Below are positions 10,051 to 19,943 of a stretch of 64,000 nucleotides of DNA, piece by piece (position 1 is the first letter of the stretch; every line of letters starts with the position of its first letter). This stretch comes from Gordius sp. MW1 (taxonomy: Eukaryota; Nematomorpha; Gordioida; Gordea; Gordiidae): contig OZ038532.1 of assembly GCA_964036665.1 (NCBI GenBank), positions 20,673,037 through 20,737,036 of the forward strand, in the 5' to 3' direction. The notes beneath the pieces are model-generated. The model was not told the DNA's origin. It worked only from the letters and a program-made list of their open reading frames with translations, and did no database searches. The translations under genes were made by a program, and so were the position numbers.

Positions 10051-10461
10051 TGTAGTGAAACGACTTCATTTACCTCGAATGAGATTTGGTAGGGATACGC
10101 ACAAGGTTAAAAGAGAAATAATACGTGAAGAGAATTAACATGAATTTGAATGTTTCTCGTTACTCACAACACTTACTGATATATAAATGCGCGATTTATA
10201 TATTCCTTACTATTGTGTCACGAATGAGTCTGTCGCAAGATCCCCCCCCCTTGCGTTGTACGATTTTTTATGATTTATGTAGCGTGTTTTATTACTTAGC
10301 GTATCTAGCTATTTTTAATGATCCCGGATTTCACGATACATTTTTGAGAATATGTACAGTTTAAAAATTGGAACACAATATATTTACGTCTAATAAAGTT
10401 AAGACAGCTTATATTGTTATAATTTCGATTTAATAAAATACACTTCTAACCCTTTTTACTA
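10051..10461 (+). repeat. 3' LTR of the CsRn1/mag-like element, with an insertion
   Basis: Preceded by the polypurine tract AGAGGGGGAGTTTC. Matches the left LTR on both sides of a 196 bp insertion (10216-10411). Confidence 0.85.
10216..10411. mobile_element. Probable solo LTR nested in an LTR
   Basis: A 196 bp insertion, absent from the matching LTR at 7138-7347, flanked by the 5 bp duplication TATTG (10211-10215 and 10412-10416). It begins TGTCACGAATGAG and has AATAAA near its end, both LTR-like, and has no coding capacity. A solo LTR from another Ty3-type element is the simplest reading; a small MITE is the alternative. Confidence 0.7.
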
Positions 10462-10467
10462 TACTAC

Positions 10468-11006
10468 TTATACTATGCTGTGTATGCAGTGATGTTGAGC
10501 GGTACATTTACAAATCGAAATATTTTGTTTCTTTGGCTAAACTTATTAAAACTAATTTGCGTGTTATAATAGCAATGTTTAGGTAATTAAATATTGTTAC
10601 AACTTAACGAAGAATTATAAAAATTAAGGGTAATGGGCGTTAGCTTCAATATTTAATGCCATCTATATTCCATTTTATTTACATTTGTTGACAGATGTGT
10701 TTCTACCTAATCAATTGAAAACATTGATATATAAATGTTATTTTTAATTTTATCTACTGGTGCTTAAAGATTTAAAGCCAACAGTGGTGTGATTAAACAG
10801 ATGTAAGACTAGCTCCAAAATCTCTTTTGGACTTAATAATTTTTCTTTTATTTAAAATTAATCACTATGATCATCTATAGTTAACTTAAAAAACGTCGAT
10901 ATTTTTTTAAATATTTTTCTATTTTGATAATGTCTATGATCTGACACCATTTTAATATCCTAGCATATTATAGAAATGTATTTTTAATAACACGGTTCAA
11001 CAAGAA
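10468..11006. other. AT-rich stretch without a gene
   Basis: Nothing recognised apart from the outer flank (about 10987-11006) of the hairpin element, which is also shared with the partial copy at 17.46 kb. Confidence 0.5.
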
Positions 11007-11778
11007 AAATCAACCGGCAAACTCTTTGCAGATTCTGGTAGAGTTTTTTACTGTGAATACAAATATGTTTTTAGTTTTTTCTATATATTTCAAGTTTTTT
11101 AGATATTCGCTGTCAAAGTTGCCAAAAACGCGATTTTAGCGTTTTTCAAACGTCAATAACTTGCAAATTAGTTGGTAACAATTTTATTTAATAGATTTAA
11201 TTCGTAGATATGTGGGAAAGGAATGTCTTTACAATTTTTTTTATCCTAGCACTTTTACTTTTTAAATTATAAACAAAATTAATTATCCCAATCTTTTACA
11301 TTGACAAATTACACCAGACTTTAGGGCGCCCTCCCTTCTCTTCAACACTAGGAGTTAAGTGCGTGTTGTTGTTTGTGTTGTTGTTTATCTACTCTACTAC
11401 TACTATCACCAAAACAACAACACGCACTTAATTCCTAGTGTTGAAGAGAAGGGAGGGCGCCCTGAAGTCTGGTGTAATTTGTCAATGTAAAAGATAGGGA
11501 TAATTAATTTTGTATATAATTTAAAAGTAAAAGTGCTAGGATAAAAAAAATTGTGAATACATTTCTTTCAGATATATCTACGAATTAAATCTATTAAATA
11601 AAATTTTTATTAACTAATTTGCAAGTTATTGACGTTTGAAAAACGCTAAAATCACGTTTTTGGCAACTTTGACAGCGAATATCTAAAAAACTTGACGTAT
11701 AGGGAAAAAACTAAAAACATATTTGTGTTCACAGTGAGATACTCTACCAGAATCTGCAAACAGTTTGCCGGTTGATTT
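11007..11778. repeat. Giant hairpin (foldback) element, two 368 bp arms
   Basis: The left arm 11007-11374 is the inverse of 11411-11778, with only scattered mismatches and a loop of about 36 bp (11375-11410) containing TTGTTG and CTACTACTACTAT runs. The stem nearest the loop, around GCGTGTTGTTGTTT and its complement, is essentially perfect. No open frame of interest. A diverged partial arm occurs at 17457-17610, so this is a mobile family rather than a local accident. Foldback-type MITE is the likely class; the superfamily cannot be told because no clear target duplication is visible. Confidence 0.92.
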
Positions 11779-12844
11779 CACAAGTCCATTATTTGTTGAC
11801 TAGTGTAATTAAACATAATTTGAAACCTAAAGGCAGAGCCAGGGTATCAAAGGAGAATGAGAGAAATAACAAAGGAAATAAAATCATAAATGTGTAATTA
11901 GCTCAGGATTGAATTACTATATTTAATAAATAATTTAGGCAATATTATAAAAACGATATTTATGGGTATATAATAGATAAAGTGATAATTATGATAGTTT
12001 TTATACAATGTTTATCATAAATTACAACCATATTACCTATTTATTGTCGCTTTTTATTTTTAGACACTCAAATTACATTATAGTTAAGAATATTCTTAAT
12101 ACAACTTGTCTTGGTAATAGGTGATCGTGATTTATCTTAGTAACAAATTTGAAAATTCCTAATATAATTGAAATAATTGCTTTAGACTGCTTTTTTTATA
12201 TTATTAACAAAAAGCTTAAATAAAAAGCCAATTTCATGTTCTTATAAACATCAAACCTTTATTTGCAATCAAACTAAGCAATTAAAATTGAAATAACCCG
12301 TTGGCGTAAGAGTCTCCTATTTTAAAGCCTAGACAGAGTAGAAAATCTATGAAAAGGAAATCTATTAAACGAAAAAGCGACTAACTCTTAATAATGGCGC
12401 TACTAAGCATACAATATTAATAAGGTCGAATAAAGGGGTATACTCAGATTTTAACAAATTATTTGAAGTAAAAATATATGCATACATAACGAATTTTCAC
12501 ATAATAATCAAATAAATAATAAAAAAAGTATTTTGTATGATTAAAATTAACGGACTATGGAATATCTTGAATTTTCAATCTTTAAAAAAACTCTTATCAT
12601 AAATTTCTAACTCAGATGCAAAAATGCTGGTATTGCATTAATATTATAAATTTGATATTAGTGTATTAGTATTAGAACAAACAAAATTGCTGTGTAATGT
12701 ACATAATTTAAGCATTTTATTCTAAATTTACATTTAGCCATCCAAAAGACTGGGGGGGGGGGGAACTTTACCTATCATAGCAGAGACCTCGATAACCTTC
12801 TAAAAGAAACCCTAATATAAAGCCATGGTAAACAACAGTTGGGG
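11779..12844. other. AT-rich stretch without a gene
   Basis: No gene recognised. A run of about 12 G lies near 12752-12763. Confidence 0.5.
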
Positions 12845-13300
12845 CATAGACTAGATAGACTGCTCATCAACGCACAAAATGTGTCCCCTTTTTTCCACCA
12901 TTTTGAAAGGCACATTGTAAAGTGGTGATCATATAGAAATTCGTAATTTTTGCAAATTAAATAATTTTAAAAAGGAAATAAAAAAATATTGAATTGGGTA
13001 TATATCAAAAACAGCATTTTAAAATAAATATCATTTAAAAAATACATAAAAATTAAAAATGTAAAAATTGCGATTACAGTTGTTTAATAATATAGCGCCA
13101 TCAATATTAATTGCTATTTTGTATAATATTAATTTATTGACGTTCGTTTTAATTTATAAACTAGTGAGGAAGGTAAATTGACTGTTATAGGGCAAAATTA
13201 CATGGTTGAAATTCACTAGTTGCTCTCTTTAAAATGGAGGAAAATTTGACACACAATTAACCATATGCAACATATGGCATGAGCAGTCTATCTAGTCTAT
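12845..13300. mobile_element. MITE, ~456 bp (copy A)
   Basis: Terminal inverted repeats CATAGACTAGATAGACTG... and ...CAGTCTATCTAGTCTAT. The interior matches copies at 29608-30053 (inverse orientation), 41868/47106-47542 (split) and 26987-27273 (partial). Shared interior landmarks include ATAGCGCCATCAATATT and AAATTGACTGTTATAGG. No coding capacity. Copy B has the 8 bp flank duplication CTTATGCC, which suggests a hAT-type origin. No clear duplication here. Confidence 0.9.
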
Positions 13301-13384
13301 TAGGGGGAAGGTCAAGTTGATCTTATTTTTTTATCATGTATAAGAGTCGTGGGGTTTGTTTGAATAAGTTTCTTTCATCTTAAT

Positions 13385-13556
13385 CGGGTATGGGCCAGGT
13401 TTTAATCTATCTTCTTCGTTAACACCACTTTGCCCACTTGTCCTTTCCACGTAACATGAGGTCGTCCTCTTCCTCTCTTTCCCGGCAAGTCCATGTCCAT
13501 TACTTTTTGGATTTACAACTTTCGTCTCCCTTCTTATTATATGGTCATACCACCTG
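13385..13556 (-). pseudogene. RTE-type LINE 3' fragment
   Basis: The minus strand encodes WYDHIIRRE and LPGKRGRGRPHVTWKGQV, the C-terminal tail of an RTE-like LINE polyprotein (relatives read W.GH... GKRGRGRPR). It parallels the tail of the frame at 15149-15935, about 1.7 kb away in the same orientation. Only some 60 codons survive, with at least one frameshift. Confidence 0.75.
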
Positions 13557-13969
13557 TGTAAATAAAAATGTTATTTTAAATTTAAATCAATAGTAATAAA
13601 ATGAAATAGTTTTTGGAGTTTCGAGGGGGCAGCTGCACTTTCACGTTTTTTCCTGGCAAGAAGGCCCATGAATGCGACTCTTACGTGGTTCCATGATGTA
13701 CATGATTGGTATACACCGCGTGCCTTAATAAATTTTATGTATGCATATTAAAGCCATACGCAGTGGATCCCAACCATCGACAAAATATTTCCTGTATATG
13801 GCTGGAGGAAATTATTTTTTTAGCAAAAAACATCTGATTTTGCAATGAAATATACTAGGTAACTTAACATGCTATTATGGATGATAAGCTCTATTACATT
13901 AATAGATTAAATAAAGTATATTATAAAGGGCTCTAATAATTGCGATAACATACTAAACTCCCAATTACA
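13557..13969. other. Spacer, no gene recognised
   Basis: AT-rich; nothing identified. Confidence 0.45.
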
Positions 13970-13977
13970 TGGGCGTA

Positions 13978-14291
13978 CGAGGGGGGCAGCCGCTGCCCCC
14001 CTCCTAATTAAAAAAAAAATTTCAATACAAAAAACCCTAACAAATTAAAAAAAAATATGTTTTGTCCCCCCCCCCCTAATTAGCCGGAGGGGGGCAGCCG
14101 GACCCCCTGCCCCCTTTAATTTGCCAAGGGGGGGGGGGCAGGGGGTCTGGCTACCGACACTGCCTAATTTAGGGCAGTTGCTTTTGCTCTGAGGAAAATT
14201 TTTGGATGTCGAGACATTTATTTTTGGCTCTCAGGAAAATTTTAATCTGCCCTCCCCCCCCCCCCTCATTCAAAACCTGCGTACGCCCATG
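13978..14291. mobile_element. hAT-type MITE with G/C runs, 314 bp
   Basis: Termini CATGGGCGTACG and CGTACGCCCATG are exact inverted repeats. They are flanked by the near-perfect 8 bp duplication CCCAATTA (13970-13977) and CTCAATTA (14292-14299), the hAT target size. The interior has several G or C runs of 6-13 bases, arranged partly as inverted repeats around GGGGGCAGCCGG and its complement. No coding capacity. Confidence 0.85.
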
Positions 14292-14614
14292 CTCAATTAT
14301 GTTAATATTCTAATATTTTAAACAAATTAAAGGGTAGTTTCTACTTTCATTGCCCCAGCAGAATTTTAATTTCTTTGTTAAGGGTTTTTGTTTAGTGATT
14401 GTAGGGTAGTATTAATTTTTAAAAATATATATTTAACTGGAATAAAATGTATAGCAGTTATACATGACATCAAATATGGCGGCCGTTATGGACAAACTTA
14501 TTTAATAATTTATCAGCTATTTTCCAGTCTATTGAATTATTATTAGTCTAAGTGTATATCTATTAATTTTAAATATTTGGTGGTGCTTATATATGGCGTA
14601 TGAACAATATTTAT
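14292..14614. other. Spacer, no gene recognised
   Basis: AT-rich; nothing identified. Confidence 0.45.
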
Positions 14615-14622
14615 GAAACCAT

Positions 14623-14775
14623 CATGGGCGTAGCCAGCATTGGAATTAGGGGGGGGGGAGGCAATAATGATTAAGGGAGAATGATCATGTTTTGATATTT
14701 TAGCCATAATTTTAATAAATTTTAACAAATTTTTGGATTTGGGGCAGCTGCCCCTCCCTGCCCCCCCCCCCCATG
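14623..14775. mobile_element. hAT-type MITE with G/C runs, 153 bp
   Basis: Begins CATGGGCGTAGCCAGCATTG and ends in a long C run followed by CATG. Flanked by the exact 8 bp duplication GAAACCAT (14615-14622 and 14776-14783). Its interior (GGCAATAATGATTA, TTTTGGATTTGGGG) matches the MITE at 23203-23373, so the two are members of one family. Confidence 0.9.
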
Positions 14776-14931
14776 GAAACCATAAATTCTTGCCTTACAA
14801 CATTTGGTACTCGAAACCTTTTCAAATTGAAGTAGAGTTACACCAAGGATATGTTCTAAATTCCTTTTTGTTCAAAATTATTAAAGAGGCGATAAAGGAA
14901 CAAGAGACATTCAAAAACTATCTTAATGTAT

Positions 14932-15062
14932 GCCTAGAGCCCTGGGGCCGCCCGAAGCGACCTTGCCCGCGCCCGTCGGGCAAAATTTTTATAAAATACA
15001 CGGGCCTCAGGCTTGAATCCACGTGGCGGAGGCCCGACCCCAGCCATTATTAATTCAAAATT
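14932..15062. other. GC-rich hAT-end-like segment
   Basis: CTAGAGCCCTGGGGCCGCCC followed by repeated CGGGC motifs resembles the GC-rich subterminal end at 55210-55345, read in reverse. Similar CGGGCTCGGGC motifs resume at 16010-16110, on the other side of the LINE fragment, which may therefore have inserted into this element. Boundaries and class are uncertain. Confidence 0.4.
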
Positions 15063-15148
15063 ATTATTAATTGAATAAACTGTTTAAAAGTTGGAGTTTT
15101 TACTCCAAACTTATCCTTGTTTTAACTTCTATATATTCTTCTTCTTTA

Positions 15149-15935
15149 TCAATTCGTAGGTCCCACATTCGTGGTTTTTTTTATCAGATTCTTCCATCTA
15201 GATCGTGTTAGAGCCATATTGGGATCGATCTTCTTATTGAGCATAACTTTGTCCACTTGTCCTTTCCCGGTACCACGAGGTCGACCTCTTCCTCTTTTTC
15301 CCGGCACTTCCATGTCTAGTACTATTCGATTGACGTCACTCGCATTTCTTATCAAGATATGCCCATACCATATTAGCCGATTAATATAGTCGGCTATTGG
15401 CTGAATACCCATTTTTTCTCTAAGACTTTCATTCGTCATATGGTCCAACTTTGTGTATCCCAAGCTCCAGCGTATCATTCTCATTTCCGTCGCTTGTAAT
15501 AGTTTTTCTTGGGTCGCGTTCAAGGCCCATGTTTCACCTCCGTAGAGTAACACCGGTCTTACGATAGATTTGTAAGCTTTACTCTTCAACCATATTGGCA
15601 TCTTCTTGTCACACATTACACCGGATACGCTACGCCATTTTAACCATCTCTTCTGAATTCTTGCATTAACTTCTTTCGCGCAACCTCCCTCTTGATGTAG
15701 CATCGAGCCGAGGTACGTAAACTTGTCAACTCTTGGGAATTTCAATTGTTCATTCATCGATTGTGTGCCTTCTGCGTTCATCTCCATGTATACCGTCTTT
15801 CGGTCATTGACTTTGAGCCCATATCTAGCCAAACGTTTCGACCACTTATCGACTTCTTCAAATACGATATCCTTCTTTTCCTCGCATAATACTATATCAT
15901 CGGCATATAGCATACACCAAGGGGGTGGCTTCTGT
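15149..15935 (-). pseudogene. RTE-type LINE reverse transcriptase, C-terminal part
   Basis: An uninterrupted 254-codon frame (15913-15149) whose similarity extends a few codons upstream to PPWC. MLYADDIVLCEE is the RT catalytic motif; GLKVNDRKT, FTYLGSML, RPVLLYGGETWAL, ATEMRMIRWSLGYTKLDHM and YGHI follow in the order usual for RTE-like LINEs, ending with GKRGRGRPR. The frame is intact but everything upstream (endonuclease and first RT motifs) is missing, as expected from 5' truncation during target-primed reverse transcription. It is therefore a dead fragment with a well-preserved tail. Assignment to the RTE clade rests on motif wording. Confidence 0.88.
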
Positions 15936-16110
15936 AAGTCCCTCGTTATTAAAAATCAAAATTGTTTTAGATTTATATGGTAACTTTTTTTTTAATTTCT
16001 TAAAAACTCAAGTCGGGCTGAGGTAGCACCAAAAATAAAAAAGCATTTCGGGCTCGGGTAAGGCTCGGGCAAAATAAAAATTAAGATATCGGATCGGGCC
16101 GAAGATATTC

Positions 16111-17456
16111 CATTTTGCAGCACACTCACTTAAAACTGCAATATCACCCCCTCCCTCAACATTAGATTTAAAACTAAACATTTCCATGAAATCTGTAAGA
16201 TAGATTTAGAATTTCACCCTTTATAGACATTTAATATTTTGGCTTGTATGTTAAATGTGTCTGTTGAGACGGGATGGAATAGCGGCCTTATATTGCTAAA
16301 ATATGCTCTTGGTCCATTTAACGACTACTGCTGGTGGCTCTAGCAAAATAAAATATATTGATAATATTATGCTGGAAATATCTTTTCTTATTATAAAAAA
16401 TGTACAAATAAATTTGGCCCTCAAAATTTGTTAAATCAGTTATTTCGTTAAAGTAGATACTAGTGTTGTAAAAACGGCTTCTTTGGCTTGTAATGGCTTT
16501 CCTTCCTTGGTGTTTAATTGCTTGATTCCTAAACAAAATAAAGGTTTTAAATATTTTTTTGAAAAATGTGACAAGCTTTTTAGTTTGTGTTTATTTTACT
16601 AGTATATGAAATTAGAAATTGTATAGTTGTCAAAAATGAAGTTCACTTAAAATGGCTGTTTTATTTTAATTAAAAAAGACCTCATTTTTCATAAGCTTAG
16701 AGTGGGGGAGGGCATAGAGGGGCAACTCCCTCTTCCCCCCAATTTACTTGGTTAGGGCCATGTTAATAATTAGAAAGACCTCCAATATTCTTCTTACTTA
16801 TTAAATAACTTGGAGTCTTACCTGACAACCAGGATTTTAAGGAAAAATAAGGCTGGTATTTAATATTAAAGATTTTAAAATTTAAATTAGCTTTTCAAAA
16901 CTATTAACAAAATTGTATTAAATTTTTTGAATGCAGCGGAGTAATTTAGCGCGCTACTTTATTTTAAACACAAGCAGCGCTAAATATTTTATTATAATAA
17001 ATAATCGTTCCGTTCCTATAATTATATTAAAGTTTAAACTAGCAAAAACTGGAATGTTTTATTTTAAATATCTAGTTAAACTTTTAAGATAATTATATAA
17101 AATATTTTTTATAATCGATAAATGCTTTAATTTCTCATTAAATTATGAATAATAATTTAAAAGGTTTATGAAAAGAATCCAACTATATACTAGATATGTG
17201 CATATAAATCTAAATTAAATAATAATAATTAGATTAATGAAAAAATACCATTTATATAATGTGTTTTTTATAAGTTGTAATTATAGTAATTTAATAGAAG
17301 CGATTTAACAACCCCATCATAATGATTTTAATTAAAATACTACTCTGAACTGTACATTAAAGTAAATACGATTAATTTATTGAATCATAATATTAAAAAT
17401 AGTTTTATATAGATCATTGAAATCCCATCCCTAATTCCAATGGGTCTTAGTTTAAA
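16111..17456. other. AT-rich stretch, possible lone hAT end
   Basis: No gene recognised. At 16459 TAGTGTTGTAAAAACGGC resembles the terminus of the large hAT element at 49602 (TAGTGTTGTAAAAAAGACC), but no partner end was found. Confidence 0.4.
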
Positions 17457-17610
17457 TAATAACACAATTCAACAAGAAAAACAACTGACAAATTGTTTGC
17501 AAATTTGGTAGAGTTTTTTACGGTGACAAATATATTTTTCATTTTTTCCCTATACGTCAAGTATTTAAAATATTGGCTATCAAAGTTGCTAAAAACGTCA
17601 ATAACTTACA
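17457..17610. repeat. Diverged half copy of the foldback arm
   Basis: ATAACACAATTCAACAAG and the following ~150 bp (TTTGCAAATTTGGTAGAG, TTGCTAAAAACGTCAATAAC) match the outer part of the left arm at 10987-11160 and its flank. No second arm follows, so this is a truncated copy. Confidence 0.8.
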
Positions 17611-18152
17611 GGAAAATATATGTTGATTTTAATTAAATATGAATGTTATAATAGTTTACTTAATTAAAAATTAATAAATCGAAAACAAATGGTTACTATC
17701 AAATTATATTATCAATTATTGATTCAATTTGAAAGCCTCTACATGCATATTAATGTTTAATTCAGGGTTAAAATTTGTTTTTTTTGCTTTATTTTGAATA
17801 CCTATCATTTCACATTTTATTATTTAATAAACTTTATGTCCTTATAAAGTGTATTTTTAAATTAAAATAAAAGTTTAAAGGCGTCCTGCTAAAATTTTTT
17901 TAAAAACTTTTACTTTTGGTTAAAAGGGAATACGGGGGGAGCTGGTTAAGGTCACTATGCTCACTTATTTCAAAATTTTAGAGCTAAATTCGCCAAAATT
18001 ATTAATTTTCTTGAATATCGTTAAGAGTTTCATTTAAAAGCTTTTCCTAACTGTAAAAAATTTATCACACTAATTTGGTCCAAGGTTTCTTTATTTTAAT
18101 TATCGGGCACTCCCAAACCCACCACCAAATTTCAATTTTATAAATATATTAA
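17611..18152. other. AT-rich stretch without a gene
   Basis: Nothing recognised. Confidence 0.45.
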
Positions 18153-18180
18153 TTGCTATGCAATTTATGGGCTCGTTTTT

Positions 18181-18220
18181 TGTTGTCCGTCCGTCCGTCC
18201 GTCCGGCCGTTGTCCGTCCG
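18181..18220. repeat. GTCC microsatellite
   Basis: Consecutive GTCC units with one GGCC variant and a short interruption, just inside the left terminal repeat of the surrounding element. Confidence 0.9.
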
Positions 18221-18399
18221 TTACCCTCCTATCTATTTGCATTGGGTATATTAGGTTATCGCTTTTTTAAATTAATACATGAGAAAGAGGTGCCCCACCC
18301 CTCATCTCTATCTCCCTCGCTGTGTTATTTTTTAAATTAATGCATAAGAGGTGCCCCACCCCTCATCTCCTCGGTGTGTTATATATAAGATTTGTTAAA

Positions 18400-18632
18400 T
18401 TATCTATTATATAATAAACATAAATAAAAGTTGTTTACTTTTAATTGCTATGCAATTTAACTAGTTATATAATAAACATAAATAAAAGTTGTTTACTTTT
18501 AATTGCTATGCAATTTAACTAGTTTTTTAGATAAAAGTTGTTTACTTTTAATGCTATGCGATTTAACTAGTTATATAATAAACATAAATAAAAGTTGTTT
18601 ACTTTTTAATTGCTATGCAATTTAACTAGTTT
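18400..18632. repeat. ~60 bp tandem array carrying the terminal core motif
   Basis: Four consecutive copies of AAACATAAATAAAAGTTG ... AATTGCTATGCAATTTAACT, one of them shortened; a fifth copy sits at 18861-18920 between units of the next array. Each contains the core of the element's own terminal repeat. Confidence 0.88.
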
Positions 18633-18639
18633 TGGGGTT

Positions 18640-19620
18640 AGAATCCCGGAGTTTTTTTGACTCTTATGATTGTTCTTGTTACTATCATTGATAATAAGAA
18701 TTTTTGGCCGTCCGCTGGCTGCTGACCAATGAAAAAAATGACCATTGGCCAAAATGTGAATCGAAATTATTATTTTCGTTTTTTTTTTGCTATTATAATT
18801 GTTCCTGTTTCTACCATTGCTATTATGACTTTTTGGCCGTCCGCTGGCTGCTGACCAATGTTATATAATAAACATAAATAAAAGTTGTTTACTTTTAATT
18901 GCTATGCAATTTAACTAGTTTTTGGGTTAGAATCCCGGAGTTTTTTTGACTCTTATGATTGTTCTTGTTACTATCATTGATAATAAGACTTTTTGGCCGT
19001 CCGTTGGCTGCTGACCAATGAAAAAAATGACCATTGGCCAAAATGTGAATCCGAGTTTATTTTTTCGTTTTTTTTTTGACTATTATGATTGTTCCTGTTA
19101 CTACCATTGCTATTATGACTTTTTGGCCGTCCGCTGGCTCCTGACCGATGGAAAAAATGACCATTGGCCAAAATGTGAATCGAAATTATTTTTTTCGTTT
19201 TTTTTGACTATTATGATTGTTCCTGTTCCTACCATTGCTATTATGACTTTTTGGCCGTCCGCTGACTGCTGACCAATGGAATAAAATGACCATTGGCCAA
19301 AATGTGATTCGAAAATTTTTTTTTTTTCGTTTTTTTTGACTATTATGAATTTATATCCACTTTTACCGTGTCCTGGCTGCTGACCAATGGAAAAAAATGA
19401 CCATTGGCCAAAATGTGATTCGAAAATTTTTTTTTCGTTTTTTTTACTCTTATGAATTTATATCCACTTTTACCGTGTGCTGGCTGCTGACCAATGGAAA
19501 AAAATGACCATTGGCCAAAGTGAGCATCAAAATTTTTTTTTCCGTTTTTTTGGCTATAATTGACTTATAGAGTATCTGTTGGTACGGACCAATAGAGAAA
19601 AGTGACCATTGGCCAAATTT
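18640..19620. repeat. ~122 bp tandem array with a hairpin in each unit
   Basis: Seven to eight units containing TTTTTGGCCGTCCGCTGGCT, GACCAATGG and CCATTGGCCAAAATGTGA. CCAATGG and CCATTGG form an inverted repeat separated by about 9-11 bases in each unit, so each can fold into a small hairpin. Units drift steadily toward the right end. A copy of the ~60 bp repeat interrupts the array at 18861-18920. Confidence 0.9.
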
Positions 19621-19943
19621 TTATTTTTTTAATTAAAAATTGTTCAAATTCAACAAAAAATTTCTCCCAACAATTCTGCAAATTCTTAACATTGTGTTGT
19701 TTTATAATATAATGTTTGTTAGACCCATAATCTCTAAAGGCCATAAAAACTAATGTAATACGCAACTAGATGCAAACACTAAATCTAACCCTAACCCTTG
19801 CCTATATTACATTTTGCCTTTATTACATTTTGCCTATAATAAAAAAATTTGTATAAATAATTAATTAATCATTAGTCATTTAATACCCCCCTATAGGCAT
19901 TCTCGCCCCTTCCCACCTTTCTCGCCCATAAATTGCATAGCAA

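Larger units (their letters stand above)
7138..10461 (+). mobile_element. Decayed CsRn1/mag-like Ty3 retrotransposon, RT deleted
   Basis: Related LTRs at 7138-7347 and 10051-10461 start TGTAGTGAA and share most of their sequence, although the right one carries a 196 bp insertion. A TGGTGACCCCGA primer site sits at 7352, just inside the left LTR. Broken Gag, protease, RNase H and integrase pieces follow in Ty3 order, but almost all of RT is missing between ~8345 and ~8430. LTR divergence and many frameshifts show it is far older than the neighbour at 2.8 kb. A clean target duplication was not found. The Gag and integrase wording (KGIWLDKLP, HLDVVGPLPPS) is of the CsRn1/mag type. Confidence 0.88.
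18153..19943. mobile_element. TIR element built of internal tandem arrays
   Basis: TTGCTATGCAATTTATGGGC (18153-18172) is the exact inverse of 19924-19943, giving 20 bp terminal inverted repeats around 1.79 kb. Inside lie a GTCC microsatellite, an array of ~60 bp units that each repeat the terminal core AATTGCTATGCAATTTA, and an array of ~122 bp units. No transposase frame was found, so it is non-autonomous. No clear target duplication was visible, so the superfamily is open. Confidence 0.8.

Noticed and set aside
18640..19620. CRISPR-like array
   Set aside because: Units are ~122 bp near-identical throughout with no variable spacers, in a eukaryotic transposon context.
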